Shown one piece after another: positions 46,744 through 58,345 of a stretch of DNA of 64,000 nt. The notes beneath the pieces are model-generated. The model ran no database searches and had not been told where the DNA came from. It worked only from the letters and a program-made list of their open reading frames with translations. Position numbers and translations under genes: made by a program. Where the stretch lies: positions 1,989,001 through 2,053,000 of the forward strand of contig CM073536.1 of the NCBI GenBank assembly GCA_037074615.1, written 5' to 3'. This stretch comes from Leucaena leucocephala (taxonomy: Eukaryota > Streptophyta > Magnoliopsida > Fabales > Fabaceae). Every line of letters starts with the position of its first letter. Position 1 is the stretch's first letter.

Positions 46744-48428
46744 TATTAAGGAGTGATTATTTTATATCAAGGAGAAGGAGTACTAATTATTGTATTAATA
46801 GCAATAGGTATTTGAAGCATTCTACTCTCTATATATTAAATGGTTTTACATACGAGAACCTTAAGTTAAGAAAAGTAGCATTTGATTAATTTTTTTCTGA
46901 AGAAAATGAATCCATATCTCCAAATATAAGAAGAAATCAATGGAGGTGCTAAATTTCTCATATGACAAGAAGAAAAGAAATTCATTTATAACATCCTACT
47001 CATATCCTTATTAAAATATATACGAAAATTTAAATGCATAACTAGGTCAAAGTAGTGATAATGCCCACGATACTTTCAATCTGCCTATTGATTATTATTC
47101 AGCATTCTACTGGGAAAAATAATTTAAATATATGGGTTCCCTTATCTAGACTGAGGGATACATATTAAAACATGAAGAGGCACTCCAGGAAGCAATCGAA
47201 TCTGTGGTATCAATCTAACAACTTTCAGGTCAAAACCAAAACCCTAACAACTCATACAAAAGTCTCGTTTGGAAAATGGGGGGAAACATTTTACACGTTT
47301 CGTTTGTAACTTCAAGCCACTTGCATATACCTTTGACATGCCACCCAAACCTCGAAGGTCCCTATCCAGTTACATTGCTTTAATTTCAACCGAGGAAACC
47401 CAAATCAGCCATTTGAATTCCATGTAAGTTGCTGTTTCTTCCCTCTCACCTCCAGCTGATCATGTCTACTCTGATTTTGCAAACTGACTCCAAAAGAAAC
47501 TAGTCCCTGCAAGCCATAATAAATACACCCATATTCACAGCCTGGAGAGTTCATAAAATATACGTATTCATCTATCTAATGCTGTCTAATCAAAACCATA
47601 AAGAATGAATGACGTTGGTAGAAATTTAAATATTAAAGGATAACATTATGTATATTTACAAGCAACCTAACCAAATAAATTCAATAGAACTAAAATTCAA
47701 ATAAGCCTAATGCAATTGAATTACTGGTGAATAAACCCTAAAGGTAAATATGTAAATGATCCCCCAAATAGCGTTGGTTTTGAAGTCTTCTCATACTTGC
47801 ATTAGAGATGGCAGGCTTCGGAGGGGCAAAGACCACTTGAATGAGACAGCCTTTAATCATCAGATATCTATATCTATATATCTATAAAACCTAAAGAGTG
47901 CACAGGTCATTTGTTGCGCATCACAAAAGCCTGCTTTTGTTGCATGGTGACCGGCAACTAGCAGATGCTCTGGATGATCTTTCTTTTCATGCAGTTAACC
48001 CAAAAGAATGCGATAATTTCTTTGCACAAAACACCAAAAGACACACTCCATTTTGAATTCAGAGACTCGTGGAATTAATTTCTTCAGTAAACTAAGCAAA
48101 AGACAGTTATATAGAACTTTAATCCTAAGCCTCACCCAAAACTTCTATTTACAGTATCTTCAAATGACAAATTGAAAATACTACGAACTTGATAATAAGA
48201 TACTACCTAATGTGATAAGGACAGGAGTGATGAACTCGCTATGAGAAAGATATAATACAGTATACACGAAAAACATAATTACATCTATGAAAAATTCATC
48301 AAGTTGGCCAGAGTAACTGGCACAACCTCACATCAGTTCAGCAAACACGGAACTATCATGACAAAGCAAAGATGGAAATGCACCAGAAAAGACTCATTAA
48401 TCAAACATGACTTAGCATGAAATTTTAC
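46744..48428. other. Spacer downstream of PRP17
   Basis: AT-rich at first, then (from about 47150) a more balanced composition that may include the PRP17 3' UTR. No gene is recognised. Confidence 0.4.
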
Positions 48429-50201
48429 TTACCAGTATTTTATCAATCCATCCCAGCCACATGTTGCTACCTTGCTTTGTTCCAACGGGTGCCACTCACA
48501 TCCAATGCAAACACCTTCATGACATTTGAGAGTTCTGAATACTTTGCAACTCTTCCAATCCCAGAACCAACACTTACCCTCCCCATCTCCAGATATGACG
48601 AAGCGCCCATCTGGGGAAAAATTCACCTGACATGCATATCCGGCAACAATGTGCCCAGCAAACCTCTTCTTCTTGTTAAGTTGAAACTTCTCTCTGGTGC
48701 TATAGATAAGTATTTGATTATCCAAGCTTTGTGCGGCTAACCAATTGGAGTTGGGATGAAGTGAAATGGATGGCATAGAATGCATGTGTGGTTCACTAAT
48801 GTACTTAATAACCACAGGAATACCAAATTCCCATACTCGGAGAGACTTGTCATCACTGGAAGTAACAAATCTCCTGTTGTTATCAACAAATGTGATGGTA
48901 TTGACAGCCCCCAAATGTTGATCATACTCTTGTGTTATTTGCCCAGTATTCATATCCCATTGAACAATCTTTTTATCACTCGTACCAGCCAACAAAAGAT
49001 TCTGCTTATCCTCATCAGGATTAAGCTTGACCACATAAGGGATTTTCCCAGTTGAGAAAGTTGATATCACTTGACCTGTCTCCGTATCCCAATACTTGAT
49101 ATTTTTATCATACCCAGCACTCAAAAACCTGGTCCCGTCATTGCTAAAACAAATGTCCCTCACTGCTTTGGAATGGCCCATATAAGTTCTCATACATTTA
49201 CCGGAATTGAACACGTCCCAAATCTTCACCTTTGTATCCATACTTGCCGACAGAATCAAATGCCCGTACTTAGGGAAGAACCGTATAGCAGATACGCCTT
49301 TGGTATGGCCACTCCATGTATGTACAAGCCTTTTAGGAATATAACAATGATCATTACTGGCCTTTGCATCCTTAGGAGGTGCAATCCAAGACCTACCCTG
49401 GTAATCTCTTTCCTCCTTCCCGTGAAAAGTACTTTTATCTTTAACAACCTCTCCTTGCTCACCTCCAAATCCACTCTTTTCTTCCCCTTTCTTCTTGGCA
49501 TACTCTTCTGCATATTTCTTCTGCTCCTCGGTTAATTCGGTTTGCAGGCCTTCCTTTTTACCCGCCCATGGGCTCTTCTTATTCTTCATTAACCACGTAT
49601 CAGTGGCTGGATTATCAACCTCAATCATATCAATTTCATCTGCATCTGCACCCTCCTTGTCCGCTGATTCTTTCTTCTTTTCAAGCCTCCTCTTCTTCTG
49701 TTCATGCTGCGGTATGTTGTAGACCGAAACCCCATCATTTTTCTGCAGTACCTCCAAGTCCCCAACATAATTATACCCGGCAGATGCTGACGGGTCGGCA
49801 GCATAACCAAACTTGTAGAAAGTATTGTACTGCTCGTCAAAGACGAAGGGCTCAATAGAGGCGTCTTCTACGAAACCCAGCTTGTGATTGCGCATACCTT
49901 GGGCAATGCCGTCCTTGGCGTACGGATGAGCTGGGCCTTGAAGAGGCGCCCATAGCTGCTCGTAGGTGGGGTTGAAAGGGACAACGTGCTGAGTAGGGTC
50001 GATGGGTTTTGAAAGGGTTTGGTTGGCTTGAGCGACAGTGAGTGCAAGCGTGGTGTCGTCAACCTTGGGGGCGGCAGATTTGGCCGGACGAAGGCGAGGT
50101 GGGGAGGATTCAGGTGAGGAATTAGGGTTTTGTTGATCTTGATTATCAGATTCGTCTGAACCATCGTCGTTTTTATCTGCATAGTTCTGAAGAAGATCCA
50201 T
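48429..50201 (-). CDS. PRP17: Pre-mRNA-processing factor 17 (PRP17/CDC40), WD40 protein
   Basis: A single open frame of 590 residues with no intron. The N-terminal half is acidic and charged (MDLLQNYADKNDDGSDES, then HVVPFNPTYEQLWAP, GPAHPYAKDG, and a Lys/Glu-rich stretch at about 175-250). From about residue 290 come seven WD40 repeats (KRLVHTWSGHTKGVSAIRFF, SMDTKVKIWD, GYDKNIKYWD, TSDKKIVQWD, SDDKSLRVWE, GDGEGKCWFWDW, GWDGLIKYW) ending at the stop. PRP17 is a nuclear splicing factor needed for the second catalytic step. The length matches the family. The promoter lies between 50202 and about 51180. Confidence 0.93.
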   Translation of the reverse strand: MDLLQNYADKNDDGSDESDNQDQQNPNSSPESSPPRLRPAKSAAPKVDDTTLALTVAQANQTLSKPIDPTQHVVPFNPTYEQLWAPLQGPAHPYAKDGIAQGMRNHKLGFVEDASIEPFVFDEQYNTFYKFGYAADPSASAGYNYVGDLEVLQKNDGVSVYNIPQHEQKKRRLEKKKESADKEGADADEIDMIEVDNPATDTWLMKNKKSPWAGKKEGLQTELTEEQKKYAEEYAKKKGEEKSGFGGEQGEVVKDKSTFHGKEERDYQGRSWIAPPKDAKASNDHCYIPKRLVHTWSGHTKGVSAIRFFPKYGHLILSASMDTKVKIWDVFNSGKCMRTYMGHSKAVRDICFSNDGTRFLSAGYDKNIKYWDTETGQVISTFSTGKIPYVVKLNPDEDKQNLLLAGTSDKKIVQWDMNTGQITQEYDQHLGAVNTITFVDNNRRFVTSSDDKSLRVWEFGIPVVIKYISEPHMHSMPSISLHPNSNWLAAQSLDNQILIYSTREKFQLNKKKRFAGHIVAGYACQVNFSPDGRFVISGDGEGKCWFWDWKSCKVFRTLKCHEGVCIGCEWHPLEQSKVATCGWDGLIKYW

Positions 50202-51184
50202 TGAGGTGTTAATGACGGAGAACTGGGAGGAACAGATTCAAACGGAAGAATCAAACACTCCGAAGTTCCAAAAATCAGCCGACTTGCTGCGGAAAAATGA
50301 AAATGCCGCAAATCCAAAGGCGGGAGCGATCCGAATGCCATTACGTTTGTATTTTTTTTTTTTTCTCCAGACCATTACTCATTTTTTAAATGAGGATACT
50401 TTTGTAATGGAGGGAGTATTACTTTTAAAAAATAACATTTTTAATTGTTTAAATTTAAGTCAGAAATTTTTTGTGAAAAAAATTCTCTGCCATACAAAAA
50501 AAGGTAAATAAATTTTATTTAATGAAATAAAAAAGCATGATACTAATAGATATAAAAATTTTGTTCCTAGCCGTTTTTATTTTTTTATGTTATCATAATT
50601 TTATTTTTATACATATTATTTAGTGTTTAATTTTAATAAAATTTACCTTTAATACAATTTATTAAATAATCAGGATTTTAAAAAATATTACTATATCACG
50701 AGTATAATTCAGGATTGGTTGCCAGAATTTGGTCCATTAAGTACATCATCCACCAGCTTAGCATCACACTCCTATTGCGTCATTCGATTCTTCCGAGCCC
50801 AATAGAGACCCAAGCTCGCAGGGACGTTATTATTCTTACATTACCTACCTTACATTTACATTTGGAGCATTTTTTATCTATTTTATCGTGATTCAAACGA
50901 TAATATTTAGTGAGGTATTATAATTTTTAAATATATAAGTTTATATTTAAAAATAATTTACGATTAACTTTACTCAAACATTGATATCATTTAAGAGAGA
51001 GAAAAAAATTTCACCTAACGTCCTCACAAATATTTTATGCGTGACCAAAAACTTCAAAACGTTGTGAGAAACCCGTGTTCATTGTATTTTTAAGAAAATT
51101 AATACAGCACTATAAATTTAGACAAGTTTGGTATATTATGTTTCTATTGTTATAAAGGATAATTTTTGATACCGTTCAATTTTA
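50202..51184. other. PRP17 leader and AT-rich spacer
   Basis: The leader and promoter of PRP17 are followed by AT-rich DNA without coding signal up to the LTR element. Confidence 0.4.
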
Positions 51185-51189
51185 CAATA

Positions 51190-51437
51190 TGTTAAAAGGT
51201 TGAATTAGTTAGGTAATTAGTGTTAATCACTAGTGTCTAAATGACTCTAAAATTCTATATAAAGGGCTCTAGTATATAGGTTTGAGTGTGAGATTATGTA
51301 ATCTTCACCATAGTGAAGGAGAGGGTAACTTGAATCTCTCCTCAAAGTCTCCAAGTGGGGTTAGTTTATCTCCCTTAAGTGAGGGTAGATTAGTGTATAA
51401 ATATGAAGATATTCTTTTCTAATTAATTTTATTAACA
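51190..51437 (+). repeat. 5' LTR
   Basis: 248 bp, starting tgttaaaaggttgaattag and ending ttttattaaca. A TATA box (tatataaag, about 51256) sits in the likely U3. It pairs with 53038-53285. Confidence 0.9.
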
Positions 51438-51452
51438 TAGTACCAGAGCAGG
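51438..51452 (+). other. Primer-binding site for initiator tRNA-Met
   Basis: The sequence tagtaccagagcagg directly follows the 5' LTR. Plant Copia elements usually have tggtatcagagc here; two positions differ. Confidence 0.75.
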
Positions 51453-52248
51453 TATTTTTGGGCCACAACCACCAAAGCATATTTCCTGACTATGGTTCTT
51501 GGTCTTTCATCCATCAATCTTGGTCTTTCGCCCATTTTCCATACGGAGTACCCTCGTTTTCTTGTTTTCAGTTTTGGGCATCACAGCCACCCATCGTCGT
51601 CATCCCTTCCTTGAAGGAGGTTGAAATCAAACTGCCCCTTTGCTACTCAGTTTTGCGAGCCTCAGCACTCTCGAGAAGTCCTTCCGGCGAGAGTCCACCA
51701 CCAAGAAGTCTATGCCTAATAAGCCGTTCATGACCTCTTCTGCTTCTGGAGGCCTAGTTCCGGCTTTAAATGGCGGTGCGTTCTTGATGAAATATCAAGG
51801 CGTCTGGTTCGTTCGGTGTTTCTTTCGATGGGAAAAGGGCTCGATATGGCACACATCTCCGCCTTAGGGAGCAATTCGGGATCAACCGTAAAGGGCGGCA
51901 AGAGATGGATCAAACATGTTGATCAACAATCAGGGGAGGTACATGTTATCAGACGTTGAGTGTTGTGTCCAAGTGTCCACTTCAATGACGAAGACAAGGC
52001 CATTTTTCTGATTTTGTAAATACACCATATTAAGAATCTTTCTCCTTTCTTGACAATCTTTTTTACCTTTGATGGTTCACTGATGCTGATAAGACCTCAA
52101 GATTTGGTTAAATTATCTTCATCCGTCGTTCTTTGGCTGGACATGTAGGATACAAGTAATCGTAGCAATAACAAGTAGATTTAGATCTACTGTAGTATGT
52201 AAATGACATGATATTGTGAAAGTGTTCTTGTATCACCACGATCAGCAG

Positions 52249-53010
52249 ATGTTACATTGTAACCATACAAAAAAAAAAAGAAGAAGAAGATCAAAATCAA
52301 GACAAGGACAAGAATCTGTGAATCCAAATTCTTGGTTGATGAACTTTAACCGTGATCTGGTAGCCACATCAGTCAGGGGTGGGGTGGTCCACACCATCGT
52401 GGCTCCAATTGAGAGGGAGAAGCTTTTGTTGCAGACCCAAGAAGGTAATATGGCCATTGTTGCCAATGGGCGACGTAAATTCAAGGGCATGTTGGATTGT
52501 ATGGTCCGTACTGTCAAAGAAGAAGGTTTCTTTTCTTTATGGAGAGGCAATGGCAGTAGTGTTATTCGCTATTATCCTTCTGTCGCACTCAATTTCTCGC
52601 TCAAGGATCTATACAAAAACATATTGAGAAGTGGAAACTCAGAAAAGCGTCAATTTCAAGGCATACACCATTTCTTGGCCACCATACTGAGAAAGGATGG
52701 GATCAAAGGGATTTATAGGGGTCTACCTGCCTCTCTACAAGGAATGGTGGTGCACCGAGGACTTTACTTCGGAGGCTTTGACACCATAAAAGAGATGTTA
52801 TCGAAAGAACCAAATGGCAAGTTAGCTTTATGGAAACGTTGGGTGGTGGCTCAGGCAGTGACATCATCAGCTGGGTTGATATCATACCCATTGGACACAG
52901 TTGAAGAGAGTTTTGAAGAAATTTTTATACTGTATTTTGTAAAAATGAGAGTAGTTTGGTTTAATTCACCTTACTCCCTTGTGTGTTGTGTTGGCAAGTT
53001 GAACACTTAG
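52249..53010 (+). CDS. Captured, truncated ADP/ATP carrier-like gene inside the LTR element
   Basis: An open frame of 253 residues from the ATG at 52249 (or 223 from 52339) to TAG at 53008-53010. From residue 31 it matches the plant carrier At5g56450/PM-ANT1 as I remember it: GGVVHTIVAPIEREKLLLQT (carrier signature P-x-E-x-x-K), SLWRGNGSSVIRYYPSVALN, GIYRGLPASLQGMVVHRGLY, SAGLISYPLDTV. About 40 residues of the second repeat are missing between SGNSEKRQ and FQGIHHF, and the homology stops just after PLDTV, so the last helices and the nucleotide-specificity RRRMMM-type motif are absent. The remaining C-terminus (EESFEEIFILYFVK) is unrelated. It cannot be a working carrier; it may be transcribed from the LTR. 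Retention of an open frame is notable. Confidence 0.8.
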   Translation: MLHCNHTKKKRRRRSKSRQGQESVNPNSWLMNFNRDLVATSVRGGVVHTIVAPIEREKLLLQTQEGNMAIVANGRRKFKGMLDCMVRTVKEEGFFSLWRGNGSSVIRYYPSVALNFSLKDLYKNILRSGNSEKRQFQGIHHFLATILRKDGIKGIYRGLPASLQGMVVHRGLYFGGFDTIKEMLSKEPNGKLALWKRWVVAQAVTSSAGLISYPLDTVEESFEEIFILYFVKMRVVWFNSPYSLVCCVGKLNT

Positions 53011-53024
53011 AGTTAAGGGGTGTC

Positions 53025-53037
53025 AACTTGAAGGGGG
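53025..53037 (+). other. Polypurine tract
   Basis: The sequence cttgaaggggg lies immediately before the 3' LTR; aaggggg occupies 53031-53037. It is the expected priming site for plus-strand DNA synthesis. Confidence 0.75.
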
Positions 53038-53285
53038 TGTTAGAAGGTTGAATTAGTTAGGTGATTAGTGTTAATCACTAGTGTCTAGATGACCTTAAAA
53101 TTCTATATAAAGGGCTCTAGTATATAGGTTTGAGTGTGAGATTATATAATATTCACCATAGTAAAGGAGAGGGTAACTTGGGTCTTTCCTCAAAGTCCCC
53201 AAGTGGAGTTAGTTTATCTCCCTCAAGTGAGGGTAGATTAGTGTATAAATATGAAGATATTATTCTCTAATTAATTTTATTAACA
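53038..53285 (+). repeat. 3' LTR
   Basis: 248 bp, starting tgttagaaggttgaattag and ending ttttattaaca; same length as the 5' LTR with scattered substitutions and no indel seen. Confidence 0.9.
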
Positions 53286-53290
53286 CAATA

Positions 53291-55320
53291 TAAATTAAGA
53301 AACCTTAAATAGCTGGTATTTTAAATGATACAATGTCTTATATAATATTAAAATTTCATCAAGCATTTTCCCATCATGTCAGGTCCTTTACAATGTAACA
53401 AAATCCCTCTACATTTCATCACAACAAAGAAACAAAAGAAAACGAATGAAGCTCGAGATGCTCGTGTTGCGGGCTAATAAACCCAGGAAGAATTGTTATA
53501 AACAACCCAATGCCTCTTTTATATGGAAACTCAGATCCAGAAATCCAACGAGTCAACAACTAAACATTTCTTTGAAGTGTTAATTAAAAATCAATCATCA
53601 ATAATTTAAAAACAAAAGCAAGGCATCTCAAAATATTTACAAATTAAATATACAGAGTCAGGAGATCAGGGTTCAAACCTATCTTGAGGGTCAAAAATGC
53701 TCAGTTTTTAAAGAATCCTGCTCTTGCCAGGAAGTTTGGAGAATGCTGTCTTATGTGTCCATGTAGGAGTAAATCATGTGTTTCTTCAATTGCAATACTT
53801 CTTAACTTCTTAGGTTAAAAAAAAATTAAAACAAATAGTTATATTTATCCATAAGTGTTTATAAACTAAGTTATTATTTTAAACTATAGTTTTAGATAAG
53901 TTCATAGGAATAGTTTATGGAACAGAAAATATATTTATAGACTACCAAATTATCATGTTACCCTAACTTTTTCAGACTCTCTATCCTCTTCTCTCTCTTC
54001 TCTGTCCCTTCTTTTCGCAATCGTTACTGCTTCTAGGTGGTCGTTGAAGCCTCCGTCGCCGCCATCGAGATCTGGACCGAGGAGATGCAGGTGATAAAGG
54101 AAGAGGAAGGAGGAGAGGAGGCAGACGGAGAGGGAGACATCGTCTAGATCTAGTCGTTGAAGCCTCTGTCGCTGTTCGTAGTTGTCTGTCATTGCCGATA
54201 CTTGTTAGTGGTCTCCATGGAATGCTCGCTGCTCCAGAGTGCTCGCCATGGCATGAAGAAGATAATGCACGGTAGTGATATTTAATTTATATTTTTTATC
54301 TTATACTATTTATAGTAATTTATCAATCACAAAAATAATTTTGGTAATATCTATCCAAACACTCATTTATCCAGAATCACTTCTTTTTATAAATTATTCT
54401 CCATAAGGCATTTTTCAAAATTATCCAAAGACCTGTTTTTTTATAAACTATTTTCTAAAAGTTTATTTAAACTGCCCCCATCTAAAGTTTTGTAAAAAAA
54501 TAGTTATTACAATAAGATTTATGTTTGGATAATTTTTTTAAAAATAACGCAGAACAGATTTTAGCATCTGAACTTTCTGAAGTTAAAAATAAAATTACTC
54601 AAATAGTTTATGGCCAATGCCAGTTCTGCCAAATCCAAACACACGCTTCATTTGCAAAACATATAAGGCTGACAAATTAGTTGGGGGGAAAATTAATCTC
54701 AACCTTATAGAAGAGAACACCAAAAAACGTATTTATAATTTTTTTTATGGGATAAAATCGTTTACCGTGTCAGTTGATGCTAGATACTAGATTTTAACAT
54801 GGGGCAAAGAAAATATGATCAAACTCGCAGGTAACAAACAGTTAAAAAATAAACAAGCAGGAGATCGATGGTTTGGTCAACTTACCGTCTCGCTCGGGGA
54901 ATGATTGATTCTAAAGAGTGCGTTTTAATTTAAATGATCGCGAGATGTTGAACAATGAGAAATTTTGCCAGGAGAACATGGAAAAAAAGAAGGAGAAAAG
55001 AGAAATATTAGAATCTAGCTGATACTATATATAATGTTTTATGGTTTGGACTAAATTATATACCTAGGCGAACTTTTATATGGCTTGTTTTTGTAATACG
55101 CTTCAGTACTAGACACACTTTTGCTTCAGTACCGGACTAAATTAGATGTGTACTTTCCACTATATATATATATGAGGCACATTTTATAGGGTGTTGTTGG
55201 CCTCACAAGTTTTTAGATCACTAATTATTTTTCCTTTCATACATACCTTTAATTAATAAGGGTAGCAAGAGATAATGGGTAGTAATATAATATTCTAAAG
55301 ATAATCATATTTAAGATAAA
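53291..55320. other. Spacer with MITE-like fragments
   Basis: No gene is recognised. From about 53850 to 54480 the right side (atccaaacactcatttatcc, ttataaattattctcca) resembles the MITE-like element at 45397, with a GC-richer core at 54000-54240. A small stretch at about 54518-54650 begins tttatgtttggata and ends gccaaatccaaacacacgc, another possible short inverted-end element. A tggcaatgacag-type minus frame at 54192-53953 is not convincing. Confidence 0.35.
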
Positions 55321-56297
55321 AGAAAACTAATTTAAATGTCATTATAGTTTCACTTAATTTTGAATTAGTCCTTAAACTTTCTTTCTTTTTTATTGGATCC
55401 TTTAGTTTTTCACTGTTAGGTAAGTTCGCCCCTGCCGTGAAATGGGAACTGACACTGTTAAAACTTCCCGTTAGCCTCACGTCTGACCAAGTTCTCCTCT
55501 CCCTTCAATCATTGCTCAACATTTCCTTCCCACCGTTCTCCCTACTTGTAGATCGCTTACCATTCCTTCCCACCTCACTTCAGCTTGCCCGTGACAGACA
55601 TAGGAGGTGGCCATAATGGATTCGCTGAGACCTTCGAGTGAGAGTTGGCTAGTTCCAGCTAACAACGACCTCTTTGCCCCAAAGACTCCAGTCCCTCCGC
55701 ACCAAGGGAGCGTTCCCAGACTTATTTTGACCCCAAAGCCGAAAGCGACAAACCAACTCATTGAAAGCCCTCAAGACAGAAATCGAGACGAAGCTCAAAA
55801 CCGCTGAAGTGCCAATAAAATGCAGCGTTGAAGGGCGACAGGAAAGCCCAACTCTACGGTTTTCGTTACATGTGACATTCGCGACCCGTGAAAGAAAACG
55901 TGTTTGGTTGGGCACGTTCCTTCCGCAGCCCAAAGGCCAAGACCAGCTTCCCTCCAGCTCCAGTAGGTGCAACCTCTGATAATCGCTCTACTGTTCTCAA
56001 CGACATGATGACCTCTGATCATCTGCGATTCTGCGAAGTTGCATCAGCGAAGAGCAAGAATGGTTGGAGAGGGTCCCAGTGAGCTATTTCCTAGTTGGAA
56101 GAATGTTGGGAGGGAGACGACGTTGAACAATGATGGAAGGAGGCAGGAGAGTTTGGTCCGAGTGGCTAACGGCAATATCTAACAGTGTCAGTTGACATCT
56201 GACGGTAAGGACTAACTTACCTGAAAGAAGGGAAAAAAATTTGAGGACCTTATTTAAAATTGAGGGAAACTATGAGGATTTTCAGATTAATTTTTCC
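55321..56297. mobile_element. MULE related to the SDE3-intron element, GC-rich interior
   Basis: Inverted ends of about 125 bp: left gaaaactaatttaaatgtc then attatagtttca; right, reversed, ggaaaaattaatctgaaaat then ctcatagtttcc. Both continue into gtaagtt and tgacactgtt blocks. The ends resemble those of 36138-37391. The interior (about 55440-56180) is clearly richer in GC than the flanks and may be captured gene sequence (Pack-MULE type), but I recognise no protein in it. No clean 9-base duplication was found, so the insertion is probably old. Confidence 0.65.
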
Positions 56298-56734
56298 TTT
56301 GGATAATATGATAGATAAAATAGATTAAGATCTTATATTTATAATTAGATTTAATCTCTAACTAATTATTATATGAAATACATGAGTTAGTACTCCATCT
56401 GGTTCAAATTAAAGAAGTTGGGAGGGATCCCTTTTTTTTATAAAATCAAATTTAGGTTTGTCTCATCATTTAATATTCTTTTTTTTTTTTGTTAATTTTA
56501 TTATATTCTCTCTCATTACATTTTTCCTATATCTTATTTATTGTCTCTTTCATTACATTTAATTAATAATGACATATTTAAAAAAATATTATATATCTCA
56601 TATATTTATTATTTTTAATTGATTTTAACTAATTTTAAAATAGATGGAGTATTAAACATTCTTAATTTTGAAGCCCTTAGTAATCGTAGGATCCTACAAG
56701 CGGGAACTCGGCTAAATCATGAATATTCAAAGTG

Positions 56735-56960
56735 AGATTTAATGGCAACAATCTAATGTGATTCTCTGTGCTTCTCGTGCCAAAATACTATCTACACGCT
56801 CCATTATCTTCCTCCCAGCATAAGCGAGCTCAATGTGCCATTCTCCATAGACGAGCTGGCGGGTCTCCTCTATCTCACCAGAATATTGATTGCTTCTAAG
56901 GAATCAGAGATGACCTGCGCCTGCTTGAGACTGAGCACTCTCCAGACCTCTAATCCCGTC
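56735..56960 (-). mobile_element. Retroelement remnant with RNase H-like fragment
   Basis: On the minus strand a short frame reads SLKQAQVISDSLEAINILVR. This matches the strand-and-helix motif around the catalytic aspartate (ESDS/ISDS) of the RNase H-like domain found in plant LINE-derived proteins (RVT_3). The frame is then broken by a stop. Only this fragment remains. Confidence 0.45.
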
Positions 56961-58074
56961 TTTATGTTTTTAATCATAAAGACATATATTAATAACTTGA
57001 AGTTATAAATTAATTTATGAACCTGTAACTTTCTACTTATAAAAGAAAATTCTCATATCACTGATCTATATAAAACTATTAGTCTAGCCAGAACTTTCTT
57101 GCGGCAATAGGATATACAACTTCTCAAAAGTCAAAACCCATCTCCCAGTTTACCTCGTCGTCTCTAATCATATCACCACATGCAATAACAATTAAATATA
57201 CACACATATGCAATGATTACAGGGACACATGGGATCGCAAAATTTGTTGAGAAAATCCTACACCCATTTAAATTTTAAAATTTTATTTATTACATTTTAT
57301 AAACTATTTATAATTCTTATAAAGTTATTTGTAATTTTTTTTTTAAAAAATTTGATTTAAAATTTTGAAATTTAAATGAGTATTTTTTAGGATTTTTCTA
57401 AAATTTTTTGTCCAGAATTAAAAGCGTATGCTGAATCATCTATTATTACAAGGTCCACGTGCTTGCCGTATGATAATATTTTGTTCACTCAAATCTTGCG
57501 CCCATGCATAGACCACATTATTTCTGTTGCTAATTGGGTTTTAACCTCGAAAAGAAAAGGAGATAATCAAAATCGCAAGAAAACAAATAATTAAACGACA
57601 AACTAAATTACAAAATTCTGTAGCTTAGACTAAACCGTAAAACTTTATAACTATCAAATGGTGAGTAGAAGTTGAATAGTTAGATAAGTGCACTCTTAAA
57701 TTTTATTTTCCTTTTTTTTAATAAACTAGAAATATTTTTATATTGTAGTTCAGATATATATTTTCCCATCGCCATCTAGGCTATTTGGGACAGGGGCGTT
57801 AGATTACACTTTTGAACTGTGATCATCACTGTATATATTTGTTTTACCTTGTTTAAGATCGATTCTAGTTAAGTCCAATACTTGAGTTATTGACAGAACA
57901 TTAAACTTATCATGAAAGTTTTGTTGTTGTTGTTTTCTCGACAAAACCATTTTAAAAGCGTTTCGCTTAAAATTTCCCGACAATTTTCTCATACCCTCTA
58001 CAACTTTTTCATGTTTAGTCTAACTAAAAGGATGTGATCGCCCGCCAAACACATTTGTTTTTGGGATCTCAAGC
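56961..58074. other. AT-rich spacer
   Basis: No gene or repeat of the recognised families is seen. Confidence 0.4.
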
Positions 58075-58204
58075 CAGAGTTAACTTTTTTTTTTAGTTGC
58101 TCACTCCGTTTACCGGAGTTTTGTCCTGACTATATCCAGATCTGACCCGTGTCGTGTACCTGACTATGATAGGTGAGTCTCGAAATTTTTTTGTCAGAGT
58201 TAAC
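58075..58204 (-). mobile_element. 5'-truncated Au-like SINE with exact 10-bp TSD
   Basis: Only the 3' 110 bases of the family are present (58085-58194), in minus orientation with a T run at the left. The direct repeat cagagttaac is exact at 58075-58084 and 58195-58204. The truncation with an intact duplication points to incomplete reverse transcription at insertion. Confidence 0.85.
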
Positions 58205-58345
58205 ATTTATTGGTACGAGTCAGGCCTAGAATTCCTGAAACTCTTTTGAGACTACTCGAGCTGGGCCTTGTATGGATCAGATCTGAACTGGCCCAATAGT
58301 TTACCCAAAGCCGAATAAATAGCTTGCAAGTCACAAACCCAGTTC

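Larger units (their letters stand above)
51185..53290 (+). mobile_element. Non-autonomous LTR retrotransposon carrying a host gene fragment
   Basis: A complete structure: target duplication caata (51185-51189 and 53286-53290, exact), LTRs of 248 bp at 51190-51437 and 53038-53285, a primer-binding site, a 1,600-bp interior and a polypurine tract. The LTRs are TG...CA and differ at about 16 sites by eye, so the insertion is not very recent. The interior has no gag, protease, integrase or reverse transcriptase. It encodes part of an ADP/ATP carrier-like protein instead. The element must have moved with proteins supplied by another (probably Copia) element. Total length without TSD is 2,096 bp. 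Confidence 0.9.

Noticed and set aside
48417..49858. Several plus-strand frames opposite PRP17
   Set aside because: They are antisense shadows of the intact 590-codon PRP17 gene.
52249..53010. A functional mitochondrial or plasma-membrane nucleotide carrier
   Set aside because: Parts of the second and third carrier repeats are missing and the frame lies between two LTRs, so it is a captured fragment.
53953..54192. 79-codon charged minus-strand frame
   Set aside because: It lies in the core of a MITE-like region with skewed composition and has no recognised domain.
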